A stretch of 64,000 nt of DNA from Diplonema japonicum (taxonomy: Eukaryota > Euglenozoa > Diplonemea > Diplonemida > Diplonemidae): positions 62,001 to 126,000 of the forward strand of contig OZ025737.1 of NCBI GenBank assembly GCA_964019335.1, in the 5' to 3' direction. Of this stretch, positions 1 through 9,701 are shown piece after piece. A program made the position numbers and the translations under genes. Position 1 is the first letter of the stretch, and the number at the start of each line of letters is the position of its first letter. The notes under the pieces were generated by a model that worked only from the letters and a program-made list of their open reading frames with translations, was not told where the DNA came from and ran no database searches.

Positions 1-758
1 CTGCCCTTTGATCATCTTTTCCTTTTTTTTTTATCTCCTTTTCCCTGACATGCTCGACAGCCCGAAGCAGGTATCAAAGTTTTTTTTTTCTTTTCTTTTT
101 TAACCTTCTTTTTATTCGAACCAGGCAACTCTCCCCCCAAAAAAAAAAAATTCGTGTGTTTTTGGGGGTTTAAGCCTTTCCTTACCGCACGATGTGTTAG
201 GGCGGAGGTGGATCGGTGGACGTGGAAAATTAGGTGATCCACCAAATCTCGCCTTTAAAAAAAAAAAAAAAAAAAAGAATTCCAAAGCCCTGTTCCGAGT
301 AACCACGATTCTCTTCCCTTCCCTGCTATCGTACTTTCTCTTTTTTTTTTTTTTTTTTTTCCATTTCATTATTAACTATGTCACACAGTTGTCTTTCAAG
401 AAAGGTATTGGTGGCGGCTTCTTTCTTTCTTTTTTTTTTTTTCCCCCGTTCTCGAAGAAAAAAGGGGGGTGGGACAGATCGAAAAATTAAAAAAAAGGGG
501 GTAGTGGCAAATATACACGTTTTTTTTTAAGGCGATCCTGTCACATACGCAGGTTCCCTTCAATGACACCTTTTTTTTGGGAGGGTATAAACCACAGAGA
601 ACACTAACGAAAACGAATGAGAAAAAAAAAAAACCTGTCTCTTGACTTTTTTTTTTTCGATTTAAACAACAATACAATTTTAATCAACCAATAAGAAGAA
701 GGGGGTGAAAAGAGCGAAATAACACAAAAAAAAAAAAAAAAAAACTGGCGGAAAAAAG

Positions 759-789
<31 letters not shown>

Positions 790-1560
790 ATGTCTCCTGT
801 GTTGTATCAGATCCTTTTTGTTCCCCTTCGAAGTCTCCCTTCTTTTTCTCTTTCGGGCTAACTTTATTATTACCCTGTTCTACCCCCCTCCTTAAATGTG
901 ACCCACCCCCTTAAAGGCGAAAAAAAAAAAATAATAACAAAAATTAAAAAAAAAAAAAAACGGAAAAGAAAAAAAATAGCCGCTATATCTAAGGTAGGGG
1001 CTTGGCAATTTCATCTGAGGGAAGCTTTTGCCTGTATTGCGAAGTCACTTCTCCCTCTTCCCTCCCCCGATTAATTTTTGGTGTTGCGAAGCTTGGGGGG
1101 TGTAGGGGGGAAGGGGGAGGGTATATCACCGACAAAAGATTTTCAAGTAAAAGGGATTTTATTAATTTAAAAAAAAAAAAAAAAAAAAAAGGAAGAAAAA
1201 AAAAAGAGGAGGAAAAAAAAGACCCTAACCATCTCTCAGGGCTCTTTTTTTTTTCCCTCTAAAAAAAAAACTTTTCTTTTTCTTGGTGACCACCCCTCCC
1301 CCCCTTTTTTTTCATTCTTACACCAACTCTGTTCCTTACCCCTTTATTATTATTATTATTATCCCCCGTTTCTGCCCCCCTCCCCCCTTCCCATGTCCCC
1401 CCCCCCCTTTTTTTTTCTCTCTCTATGCTGTCCCTTTACCCCCTCAAACACATTCCCGTTTATTTAATCATTTAAAAAAAAATACACCCACACAAAAAAA
1501 AAAATACCCATTCCCAGGCGTGGTGGTGGGGGAAAAAAAAAAAAAAAAGAATTCCCACCC
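1..1560. other. homopolymer-rich intergenic DNA
   Basis: This stretch is dominated by long poly(A), poly(T) and C/G runs. The short open frames in it translate to Lys/Phe/Gly runs and are not credible genes. The one non-simple segment is the 41-nt repeat at 531-571. The last 200 bases carry pyrimidine tracts and an AG at 1516-1517, a plausible splice acceptor for the next gene. Confidence 0.7.
531..571. repeat. short dispersed element, copy 1
   Basis: This 41-nt segment matches 12149-12190 at about 36 of 42 aligned positions, with one single-base gap. Both copies begin GGCGAT and share the core GCAGGTTCCC. Both sit in otherwise simple-sequence spacer, and poly(T)-rich DNA follows. The function is unknown: it could be a remnant of a dispersed repeat or a small conserved RNA or processing signal. 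Confidence 0.55.
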
Positions 1561-3102
1561 ATGGAAGGATTCTGGGCCTATTCGCAGAAACACGCGAAAA
1601 AAAGGGACCATGCAGCAGGAACACCACCGCCAGCAATCAACATAGACAGCGATGAGGAAGATGAAGAAAGTGACGGGAGCGATAAGTCGACGGCCAGCGT
1701 GAGCACGGTGATGAGCTCGCTGATACAAGACTTCAGAATGGAAAGAGAATTCTGGGTCGGGCAGGAAGCAAGCAGCTTGTGTGACCTACCCGGCGACGCT
1801 ATGGTGTCCTGTTTCTATTTTCTATCGGAGAAGGAATTAATGCGGTGCTTGGTCACCTGCGCTGGCTGGCGAAGCCTATTGGTACAAGAAACCCCCGGAA
1901 ACGGATTCTTCTGGCGAAACGAAGTCCGACGGTTAATGCAGTCAGCGAGGGTGTGGTCGGTCCACCACAATCTTTACAAACTGTACTTTCGAAACAAGGG
2001 CACGCTACCCGACGTTGCGGACTCGGTGGTACTTTGCAAAATCCGAGCAAAAAAAATTTATGAGCTCAATAAAAGAAAACGGTTCTATGCAAAGCTTGCC
2101 CAGCAAGACGAGACCATACAACTTATTCAACGAGATGACACTGCAACCGACGACGGGACCATAGCTAATACCCCAGCTCATTTGTACTTTGTAAAAGCAT
2201 TCATCAAAGCCTCACGGGTCTACCGGGGAATGGGCGTCCCGCTTTTAGCATTCCTGTACTTCCAAGGGGGCGTTATCACCGTAGCACTGTCCATCGGGAC
2301 CCCACCGTTGTGGTGGCCGTTGTTCGTGCCGTCATTTCTCCTCACATCGATTTTCATCACAGCGTCGTGGATCGATGTTTGTGTCATGCTGTGCTCGATG
2401 TGTTGTGTTTCGGCTGTTAAGTACAACAAAGCCCTGCCTTCTTCACGGTGGCTAACGATTTCTGAGCACCCTACAGTCAACAGGGTTCTGATTTGGTTTT
2501 TAGGTGGTTTTTGGTCCGCTTTTCTTATAATGGTTGAGTACAAGATAGACGGGAAGGCTACGCATCCAGGTTGGGTCGTTGTGTTCGCACCTTTGCTGGC
2601 CATGTTGGGTGTTGTGATCATTGTGCTGGCGGTAGATCTTTATCGGCAGAGGATTATATACTTTTGGCTTGACGATGGGTACGATTTTGTGGAGAGCGAC
2701 AGGCGGTTAGAAGCGGAGCAGCAGTTGGATGAGACGTGGCATCATCTCATCTCACCGAAATTGTACTCCGCGTTGAGCTTTGCTGCTTTCATCACATTGA
2801 TCAGCATGAAGATCGATAGTGTTGTGGACATACCGTTCTCTGTAATATTCGTGCCCCTCTATTTCGTCCTGTACACCGCCAGGAGGCTTACTACTCGTTT
2901 CAATAAGGTGCACCGATATGTCACGTGGGGCATCATCTGTCACTTGGTTTTTTTTGTCTTGCTGGGCGTAAATCTCGACATCTCCGAGTACATTCACGGC
3001 ACCCCTACACGGGACAACCTTGTCATTCCAATGTCCGTGGTCAGCATCCCCTTCTGGGCTATCCTGCTCGGCCCGCTTTTGGAACGCTGTGGCCTTATCT
3101 AA
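1561..3102 (+). CDS. F-box-like multispanning membrane protein
   Basis: The product is a 513-aa protein of unknown exact role. An acidic, Ser-rich stretch (about residues 25-45) is followed by an F-box-like segment at about 73-107 (LCDLPGDAMV, then LMRCLVTCAGWRSLL). After a basic helical region come about eight hydrophobic segments from about residue 225 to the C-terminus. F-box domains normally recruit SCF ubiquitin ligases, so a membrane-anchored F-box protein is plausible. The F-box match is visual only, and the membrane part vaguely recalls TMEM185-like proteins without a firm match. The start is the first in-frame ATG after the AG at 1516-1517. UGGT follows about 240 nt downstream on the same strand. 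I am confident it is a real gene and much less sure of its function. Confidence 0.75.
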   Translation: MEGFWAYSQKHAKKRDHAAGTPPPAINIDSDEEDEESDGSDKSTASVSTVMSSLIQDFRMEREFWVGQEASSLCDLPGDAMVSCFYFLSEKELMRCLVTCAGWRSLLVQETPGNGFFWRNEVRRLMQSARVWSVHHNLYKLYFRNKGTLPDVADSVVLCKIRAKKIYELNKRKRFYAKLAQQDETIQLIQRDDTATDDGTIANTPAHLYFVKAFIKASRVYRGMGVPLLAFLYFQGGVITVALSIGTPPLWWPLFVPSFLLTSIFITASWIDVCVMLCSMCCVSAVKYNKALPSSRWLTISEHPTVNRVLIWFLGGFWSAFLIMVEYKIDGKATHPGWVVVFAPLLAMLGVVIIVLAVDLYRQRIIYFWLDDGYDFVESDRRLEAEQQLDETWHHLISPKLYSALSFAAFITLISMKIDSVVDIPFSVIFVPLYFVLYTARRLTTRFNKVHRYVTWGIICHLVFFVLLGVNLDISEYIHGTPTRDNLVIPMSVVSIPFWAILLGPLLERCGLI

Positions 3103-3343
3103 TTTTTTTTTTCCCCCGAGACAGGGGTTAAAAAAAAGACGGGGGGAGGGGGGGGGGGGGGGGGGGGTATCTGAGCTCTAAGGAGCTGATTCGTCCATGC
3201 TTTCTTTGTTTAGCTATTTTGTTTCCTTCTTCTTTTTTTTTTCTTCTTTCCTTCAATTTTTTTTGTAGCCGATGGCGTTTCATATGTTTACATTGGTTTT
3301 GTTTTCGTTTTCTTTCTTTGTTTAGCATCTTGCACCACAGGAC

Positions 3344-6300
3344 ATGGCAAAGGCATGGTTGGTCTTCGTCACGCTGTGGGCATGCACCGCAGTGTCTAAT
3401 GGGAAGAACATCAGGGCGTCGGTCACTGCAGGATGGGGCCAGACAGAGCTTGTTCATGAGGCTGCTGAATTTGTAAGTGAAATGGGGGGAGAGGAGAAGT
3501 TCTGGGAATTTGTAGCGGGAGCGGAGGAGAGCCTCCAGGAAGGGATGACCGAGGAGGACGTGCACCAGGTTATCATGAGGCTCGGGGACAAGACGGTGGG
3601 GATGAAGTCCCTGATGGGCTTTGCCCTTGCCAACAGATACTACTCCCCGCGTGTTGTGGCACAAGCCTCGCTGTGCCCCGAAGCGACCCTCAGCGTGACC
3701 TCCCTCTGCAACCAGACGGCAAGCACTCTTGCCGAGCTCCGCACTGTTCTCAAGTCTCCCTGCTCAACACCTTACCCCTCCACCTTAGGCCATGCCCATG
3801 GCACAGCCCCACACTACCTCCTCTGCGCCCCTCTTGCCCACCCCGACCTTAAGGAGGTGCGCTCCATCCTCCTGTCAACCAAGGCTAGCTACACGCTCTG
3901 CCTGAACGGGAACTACACCTCAAGCGAGCACAACGTGGGCCTTCAGGGGTACGGGGTGTCGATGATGATCAAGGACATGGAGTACAAAGCAATGGACGAC
4001 AAGCAAAAAGACGAAGCAGGCGGCCAAGCTGAAGTGGAAGAAAAGGAAGAGGAGGCTGCCGACACAGTGCTAGGTGTGAAGCTGGAGGGCGTGCGCAAGG
4101 CGTACCCCGAAGCTGCGGAAGGCATCGATGCGCTGGAACAAAAACTACGTGAAAAGGAAGGCGAAGACGAGCACACTGCAGACATCAACCTCGCCGTGTG
4201 GCAGATTCAGGACCTGGGGTTCCAAGCTGCTTACAAGACGCTTAAGTCAGGAAGCCCCCTGCAGGCGCTTGCCACCATATCGCAAGACTTCCCGAGACAC
4301 GCGAATACCTTGTCAAAGATCAGCCGGACCAACTACAAGAGGGTCATGAAGGCACTCAAGAACCAGGCAGAAGCTATGCGTGGCAACCCGTCGTATCCCG
4401 AGCCAGGCAACTCGGCACTGTTTGTGAACAACGAGATGGTCGACATCAGTGAGCTGTCGGCACACTCGCTGTTTGAGCTGCTGGGAAAGATGCACAAGAA
4501 AACCTCGCACCTGGTGGACGTGGCCTCGTGGGGCTCTGCTGCTGACACGAATGAAACACGTGCCATCCTTGAGGCGCTGCAGAAGATCAACCTGGGCAGC
4601 GCCCCTGCACGCGGGCGCAGGAAACAAGAAGCCGTTCCCTCGCTGCGCTACGACTTCGACGCCGAAAAGGTAAGCTTTGCGAACGATATCGAGAAGGACG
4701 ACATGTACGCTGACTGGAACCCCCGCATGATGGGGCTGCCCAACTTCCCGAGGAAGAATATCTTCACGTCGATCAACCTGATCGACCCCATCCAGAGGGA
4801 GGGTCTGGGCCTGGCACAAATGGCACTTATGCTGCTAAGGCAGATGGCTCCTATTAGGATGGGCATTGTACTGGTGGACCCCAGCGTGGGCCCCGATGCG
4901 AAGGCCTCAGACGAGCAGGTCTCCGTCGAGACGGTGGACGGGACACAGCTGACAGTCACCACAAGGCAAGTCATTGCTTGCACTTTCCAAAAGATGTACG
5001 CACAAAGCCCGCAGTCGGCGTTTACTTACCTGTACAGGCTGAGGATGTCAGGTCGGGGTGAGAGGGTGACACTCGACGAGGTGGTGGCTTTGCTTGGCGG
5101 GGACCTGCAGGACGCTGTCGATGAGCAATGCGTAGCGAAGCTGAAGGAGGACTCCGAGTACGTTGCCAGCAAGGGCATGCTGTCCGAGCAGGCCAGCGTC
5201 CTGTTCAACGGTCTGCACTCCGAGAACCCGCAGGCAACTGTGATGTTCTTCCAGACGGAGGTGGAACAGGTGGCCCAACACATGTCGTCCTTCAAGAAGG
5301 AGCGCGACGTCTACAAGTTCCTAATGAAGGAGTTCTCCGCTGTCCAGAAGCACCAACCAGCTCTCGCAGACAAGAACAAAGCCTACCACTTGTTGCCCCC
5401 TTCTGCTATGTCGCCTCTTGACGATCTGCCGTACCTCTACAGCCCCAGCCACGAGACCGGACCTGTGCACACCACTATCCTGTTCGCTGCCAACCCCGCC
5501 CACCCTGTGACCCATGACCAGGTGGGCGAGATGCTCGCTTTTTTGAAGTCCGAAAAGGCGAACGGTGTGCGTGTCGCGGTGTTAGTTAACCCTGGGGACC
5601 ATGCAGAGAAGATCCAAAGGGCTCTTGCAGGGGTGAAGGGCGCTGCTGAAGGCGAGACCTTGACAATGTTTGAAAAATGCTACACGGAAGGGGTATGCAA
5701 GGGGGACGCTGTAGTGACTCCTGTGAAGATGCTACACCTGACGGGCCTAGAGGGCCCTGAGAACAGTTTCTCGATAAACGGGAGGGTTGTGAAGATCAGC
5801 ACGAAGGCGGGTGCAGATGTTGTGCCTGCCTTCACGGCAGACGACTGGGGCACTGCGGTAGAGCAGGGCAAGGAATTGGCGGAGGAGGTCAGGACCGTGC
5901 TGGCAGCTTCTGGAAGTCATGTTGCTACACAGGTCTACGCTGCGACGTCCGTTCTCATGGCAACGAAGTCCGAAACAGCGACCATCCACGGCCTGCACCA
6001 CGTCACGCAACAGCAGCGCCGCTTGGGCTTCAAGATCCCCGCGAAACTCGATGCAGATGCGCAGAACCCTTTCACGTTGGACATCATTGCAGTGCTGAAC
6101 CCACTGTCGGAAGAGGCACAGAAGGTGACACCCGTGCTGCAGGCCATCAACAGCATCATACCGTCGGAGATCTCAGTGTACTTGAACCCCTTGCAGGCCA
6201 TGAGCGAGGTCCCGCTGCGCACCTTTTACCGGTTCGTGTTCGAACCGAAGGTGAAGTTCGACGCGGAAGGTGCTGTGGCTACCCCAGCAGCTACCTTCGC

Positions 6301-7774
6301 AAGGCTCCCCGAACAGCAAGTCCTGACGATGGCTGTGCACGAGCCAGAGCCATGGATCGTGACGACGAAGGAGGCTCTGCATGACTTGGACAACATCAAG
6401 CTCAGCGACGTACGCACCAATACTCTGACAGCGAAGTACGAGCTGGACTACATCTTGGTGTCCGGGTCGTGCGTCGACACTGTAACAGGGCAGCCGCCTA
6501 GGGGCCTCCCGTTAGTCCTGTCGCACACCACGGAACACGACACCACCGACACACTCGTGATGTCCAACTTAGGGTACTTTCAACTCAAAGCCCGTCCGGG
6601 TGTATGGAATATGAGTATCCAAGAAGGCGGTAAGGCGGATAAAATGCACTACATCGAGGAAGGTGGCGGCACTGTGATTGTCAATTCCTTCGACGGGAAG
6701 ACCATGGATGTGAAGGTAGGCAGACGGGAGGGGATGGAAGACGAGGACCTCCTTAGAGAAGACGAGCCAGAAAACAAGCCCAAAACCGCGAAGAAAGAAG
6801 AAGGCATATACGGCAAGATATCGTCGCTGCTGTCAGGAGGCCAGAACGAGGGCGAAGTGAAGGTGCCTGAGAGGCCGACACTGAACATTTTCAGTGTGGC
6901 AACCGGGCATCTATACGAGAGGTTCTTGAAGATCATGATCCACACAACGATGCTGCACAGCAACGGGAAGGGGGCGAGGGTGAAGTTCTGGTTTTTGAAC
7001 AACTTCCTGAGCCCGCAGTTCAAAGAGAACATCCACAAGATGGCCGAGAAGTGGGGCTTTGAGGTAGGCCTGGTGACGTACAAGTGGCCGCAGTGGCTGA
7101 GAAGACAGAGTCAGAAACAACGCATCATCTGGGGGTACAAGGTGTTGTTCCTGGATGTTCTGTTCCCTCTGGATGTTGACAAGATTATTTACGTGGACGC
7201 GGATCAGATCGTGAAGTCTGACCTGCACGAGTTAGCCAACCTGGACCTTGCAGGCCGTGCTGTGGGGTACACTCCTTTTTGCATCCAGAACGCCAACGAA
7301 GAGACGCTTGGCTTCCGCTTCTGGGCTTCAGGGTACTGGAAAGACCATTTACAGGGCAGTCCTTACCACATCTCCGCCATTTATGTGGTGGATCTTAAAA
7401 AGTTCAGGCAAATGGCTGCTGGTGACACCTACCGTTCTCTGTATGATAACCTGTCACAGGACCCGAATTCTCTCTCGAATTTGGACCAAGATTTGCCTAA
7501 TTACGCACAAAATATTGTCCCCATATTCTCCCTCCCTGAACATTGGCTGTGGTGTGAGACTTGGTGCAATCAGGTATTAAAAAAAAAAATTATTTTTTTT
7601 AAAAAAAATAAAAAAAATCCCCAACAGAAATCCAAAGCCGCTGCCAAAACCATCGATCTTTGTAATAACCCGCTGACGAAGACGCCGAAGCTCGTGAATG
7701 CGAAAAGGATCGTCCCCGAATGGGTGTCTTATGACAAGATAATTGATGAGTTTGAAAAGTCTCTTGAACGGTGA
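3344..7774 (+). CDS. UGGT: UDP-glucose:glycoprotein glucosyltransferase (UGGT)
   Basis: UGGT is the ER-lumen folding sensor that adds glucose back to N-glycans of misfolded glycoproteins in the calnexin/calreticulin cycle. The model is join(3344..7573,7628..7774), 1458 aa, close to the family's usual 1500. A signal peptide (MAKAWLVFVTLWACTAVSNG) is followed by the long thioredoxin-like sensor region and a GT24 catalytic domain from about residue 1180 (NIFSVATGHLYERF). Its metal-binding DxD is in YVDADQIVKSDL near residue 1284, and LSNLDQDLPN is also present. The 54-nt intron is phase 0, GT-AG, and falls between WCNQ and KSKAAAKTIDLCNN. Removing it restores the conserved C-terminus. The intron is a multiple of three with no in-frame stop, so retention would add 18 residues. 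The C-terminus (KSLER) lacks a KDEL/HDEL-type signal. The start is the first ATG after a CACAG acceptor at 3339-3340. Confidence 0.96.
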   Translation: MAKAWLVFVTLWACTAVSNGKNIRASVTAGWGQTELVHEAAEFVSEMGGEEKFWEFVAGAEESLQEGMTEEDVHQVIMRLGDKTVGMKSLMGFALANRYYSPRVVAQASLCPEATLSVTSLCNQTASTLAELRTVLKSPCSTPYPSTLGHAHGTAPHYLLCAPLAHPDLKEVRSILLSTKASYTLCLNGNYTSSEHNVGLQGYGVSMMIKDMEYKAMDDKQKDEAGGQAEVEEKEEEAADTVLGVKLEGVRKAYPEAAEGIDALEQKLREKEGEDEHTADINLAVWQIQDLGFQAAYKTLKSGSPLQALATISQDFPRHANTLSKISRTNYKRVMKALKNQAEAMRGNPSYPEPGNSALFVNNEMVDISELSAHSLFELLGKMHKKTSHLVDVASWGSAADTNETRAILEALQKINLGSAPARGRRKQEAVPSLRYDFDAEKVSFANDIEKDDMYADWNPRMMGLPNFPRKNIFTSINLIDPIQREGLGLAQMALMLLRQMAPIRMGIVLVDPSVGPDAKASDEQVSVETVDGTQLTVTTRQVIACTFQKMYAQSPQSAFTYLYRLRMSGRGERVTLDEVVALLGGDLQDAVDEQCVAKLKEDSEYVASKGMLSEQASVLFNGLHSENPQATVMFFQTEVEQVAQHMSSFKKERDVYKFLMKEFSAVQKHQPALADKNKAYHLLPPSAMSPLDDLPYLYSPSHETGPVHTTILFAANPAHPVTHDQVGEMLAFLKSEKANGVRVAVLVNPGDHAEKIQRALAGVKGAAEGETLTMFEKCYTEGVCKGDAVVTPVKMLHLTGLEGPENSFSINGRVVKISTKAGADVVPAFTADDWGTAVEQGKELAEEVRTVLAASGSHVATQVYAATSVLMATKSETATIHGLHHVTQQQRRLGFKIPAKLDADAQNPFTLDIIAVLNPLSEEAQKVTPVLQAINSIIPSEISVYLNPLQAMSEVPLRTFYRFVFEPKVKFDAEGAVATPAATFARLPEQQVLTMAVHEPEPWIVTTKEALHDLDNIKLSDVRTNTLTAKYELDYILVSGSCVDTVTGQPPRGLPLVLSHTTEHDTTDTLVMSNLGYFQLKARPGVWNMSIQEGGKADKMHYIEEGGGTVIVNSFDGKTMDVKVGRREGMEDEDLLREDEPENKPKTAKKEEGIYGKISSLLSGGQNEGEVKVPERPTLNIFSVATGHLYERFLKIMIHTTMLHSNGKGARVKFWFLNNFLSPQFKENIHKMAEKWGFEVGLVTYKWPQWLRRQSQKQRIIWGYKVLFLDVLFPLDVDKIIYVDADQIVKSDLHELANLDLAGRAVGYTPFCIQNANEETLGFRFWASGYWKDHLQGSPYHISAIYVVDLKKFRQMAAGDTYRSLYDNLSQDPNSLSNLDQDLPNYAQNIVPIFSLPEHWLWCETWCNQVLKKKIIFFKKNKKNPQQKSKAAAKTIDLCNNPLTKTPKLVNAKRIVPEWVSYDKIIDEFEKSLER

Positions 7775-8032
7775 TTTTTTTTTGATTTTATTATTTTTTT
7801 TTTTTCCGTAAGAAACATAGCATATACAAAATACCGTTACCAGCTGGTATGGATACCGTGCTATGCTATGCTCTGAAGAAAGAAAAGAAAGAAAAAGTGT
7901 TTCCCCCTTCTTTTCTTACCCCTTGAAGGCACCCCTTCCACCCTAGTGTGTTACAAATTACAAGTAAAGAAGAAGCGTTGTTATCCCGATACCACCCCGT
8001 GGGTAACTTTTTTTTTTTTTTTTAAAGTTTGT

Positions 8033-8079
<47 letters not shown>

Positions 8080-8264
8080 ACGGCTCACACCTCATCCCAC
8101 AGGTTACACTCCCCCTGCCCGCAACCCCGCCGGTTCTTATCCCCTCTTTCCCCCCAATTCCCTGCGTGCTTTTTCTCTTTGTAAAAGAAGAAAAGCTACA
8201 CTCCCTTTTAACACTTTAATCCCACCTTCTTCTTCTTTTTTTCTTCCCCACTTTTTTAAAAAAA
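7775..8264. other. spacer between UGGT and the RNA-binding protein gene
   Basis: The spacer holds an imperfect palindrome at 7813-7872 just after the UGGT stop. Long T runs follow (for example 8031-8075), with pyrimidine-rich DNA before the next ATG. I see no coding potential. Confidence 0.6.
7813..7872. repeat. imperfect palindrome in the UGGT 3' flank
   Basis: The centre is the perfect 12-bp palindrome TACCAGCTGGTA. Outer arms include ATACCG and ACATAGCAT on the left and ACCGTGCTATGCTATG on the right, with small bulges. It begins about 38 nt after the UGGT stop codon, so it could fold in the 3' UTR or mark a processing site. It could also be a small foldback remnant. Confidence 0.5.
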
Positions 8265-9701
8265 ATGATGCAAAGTGCCCTGAAGCTTGCCGGTGCTGCT
8301 AATGGTGGCTGTGTGCCGCTCACCCCGAGCTCGTGGGTGGTGCCGCAAGGGGACAACGCGAGCGATGCTTTGATGGAGTTTTTGAACGAGCTGCCTGGCG
8401 ACATTGTAGGAAGGTTCTGGGGGAGGTTTCTCGCGGCTGGGGTGACCGACCTCCACACCTTGAGCAAGCTGTCATCCGTGCAGCTAAGGGAACTGGTGCC
8501 CCCTTTGGGTCCCTACAAGCACCTCTACGCAGAACTGCAGAAAGACTGGCACTGCGCTAAGTGCGGCTTCATCAACTACTCCCGCTACGGGAACGCGGAG
8601 TGCTACCGCTGCAGCTACCACCGCACGGTGTCGCATAACAACAACGTGATCCTGACCAGCAAGGACGCAGACACCAACAGGATCTCCGCCCTGCTGCACG
8701 AGCGGGAGCAGACCAGGCGTGCTCAGGACTTCGAGAGGGCCGATGCTATCCGCGAGCAGCTCCGTGCCATCGGTGTCGTGTGGGACGATGACATGAAGAC
8801 GTGGAGGACACCCGACGGGCGCTGCGGCAGGTGGGGCACACCCTCGCACGCAGCAGCCGCAGCAGGCGCTGCTCAAGGCGGGTACTGCATCAAGCTGCGC
8901 GGGCTGCCCTTCCGCATCCGCTACGACGACATCCGCAACTTCTTCGCCTTAGCGGGCATCGAGATCCTGCAGTACTCCGTTGTGCTGGAGAAGAACGCCG
9001 ACGGCCGTCCATCAGGCGTGGGCTACGTCAAGGTGGCCACACCGCAAGAACAGCAACAGGCGTGCGCGCAACTAAACCACAAGCACATCCCTGGCTACGA
9101 CCGCTACGCGTGGGTGGTCGAGTCCAGCGAGGCGGAGTACCAAGCGGCGAAGAACTCATGGGCTGGTGCCATCCTGACAGAGGGCCCTATCGAAGGCGAT
9201 GCACTGGAGACATCCCAAGTCCTGAAGGAGCGCGAGGAGTGCAGGAAGCTGAAACAGTACGAGAGGGCAGACATTATCAGAGAGACGTTGAAGGGGCAGG
9301 GCATCACCTTCGACGATGAGCTGAGGACGTGGACAGACAAGAATGGCAACAGCGGAAGGTGGGGGATGAAGACCCCATGCAGGCCTTTGGGGCTGGCCCA
9401 GATCGAGCTTCCTGCAGACCAGTCTGAGGAGCCGCTTTCGGAGGTCTCGTGGCCAACATCGAAGGAGGCAGAGGACGAAGAGTCGCCCCTCCTCTTTGGG
9501 AACATCTTCTCCCCCCCCACTGAGCCCATTGCCCCCCCTAGACGAGACGAGGAGGAAGATGATGTCTCGCAGATGCTCAGCGAGTACACCGACTCGTACG
9601 ATGCCTGTTACCCCGGTTCTCCTGCCCTCCAGGATGCTCCCCTAGTCACAAGGCTTCAAAGCATTCTTTGTGCCGTGGCACAGTCTCCCACATCCCCATA
9701 A
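8265..9701 (+). CDS. multidomain RNA-binding protein: RanBP2 zinc finger, RRM, two CysRS-tail-like modules
   Basis: The product is a 478-aa predicted RNA-binding protein. Residues about 30-90 look like a small helical, SAM-like domain. Residues about 94-118 form a RanBP2-type zinc finger: DWHCAKCGFINYS, then CYRC. Residues about 140-186 hold a helical module with EREQTRRAQDFERADAIREQ and then W(R)TPDG, resembling the C-terminal tail of cysteinyl-tRNA synthetases. An RRM of hnRNP H/qRRM flavour runs from about 205 to 285 (YCIKLRGLPFRIRYDDIRNFF). A second copy of the CysRS-tail-like module lies at about 318-366 (KQYERADIIRETLKGQGI). The C-terminus is acidic and Pro-rich, probably disordered. 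RanBP2 fingers and RRMs bind single-stranded RNA, so an mRNA or tRNA processing role is plausible but unproven. Codon use is strongly G/C-ending, as in neighbouring genes. The start MMQ is in a poly(A) context; the second Met could also serve. Confidence 0.9.
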   Translation: MMQSALKLAGAANGGCVPLTPSSWVVPQGDNASDALMEFLNELPGDIVGRFWGRFLAAGVTDLHTLSKLSSVQLRELVPPLGPYKHLYAELQKDWHCAKCGFINYSRYGNAECYRCSYHRTVSHNNNVILTSKDADTNRISALLHEREQTRRAQDFERADAIREQLRAIGVVWDDDMKTWRTPDGRCGRWGTPSHAAAAAGAAQGGYCIKLRGLPFRIRYDDIRNFFALAGIEILQYSVVLEKNADGRPSGVGYVKVATPQEQQQACAQLNHKHIPGYDRYAWVVESSEAEYQAAKNSWAGAILTEGPIEGDALETSQVLKEREECRKLKQYERADIIRETLKGQGITFDDELRTWTDKNGNSGRWGMKTPCRPLGLAQIELPADQSEEPLSEVSWPTSKEAEDEESPLLFGNIFSPPTEPIAPPRRDEEEDDVSQMLSEYTDSYDACYPGSPALQDAPLVTRLQSILCAVAQSPTSP

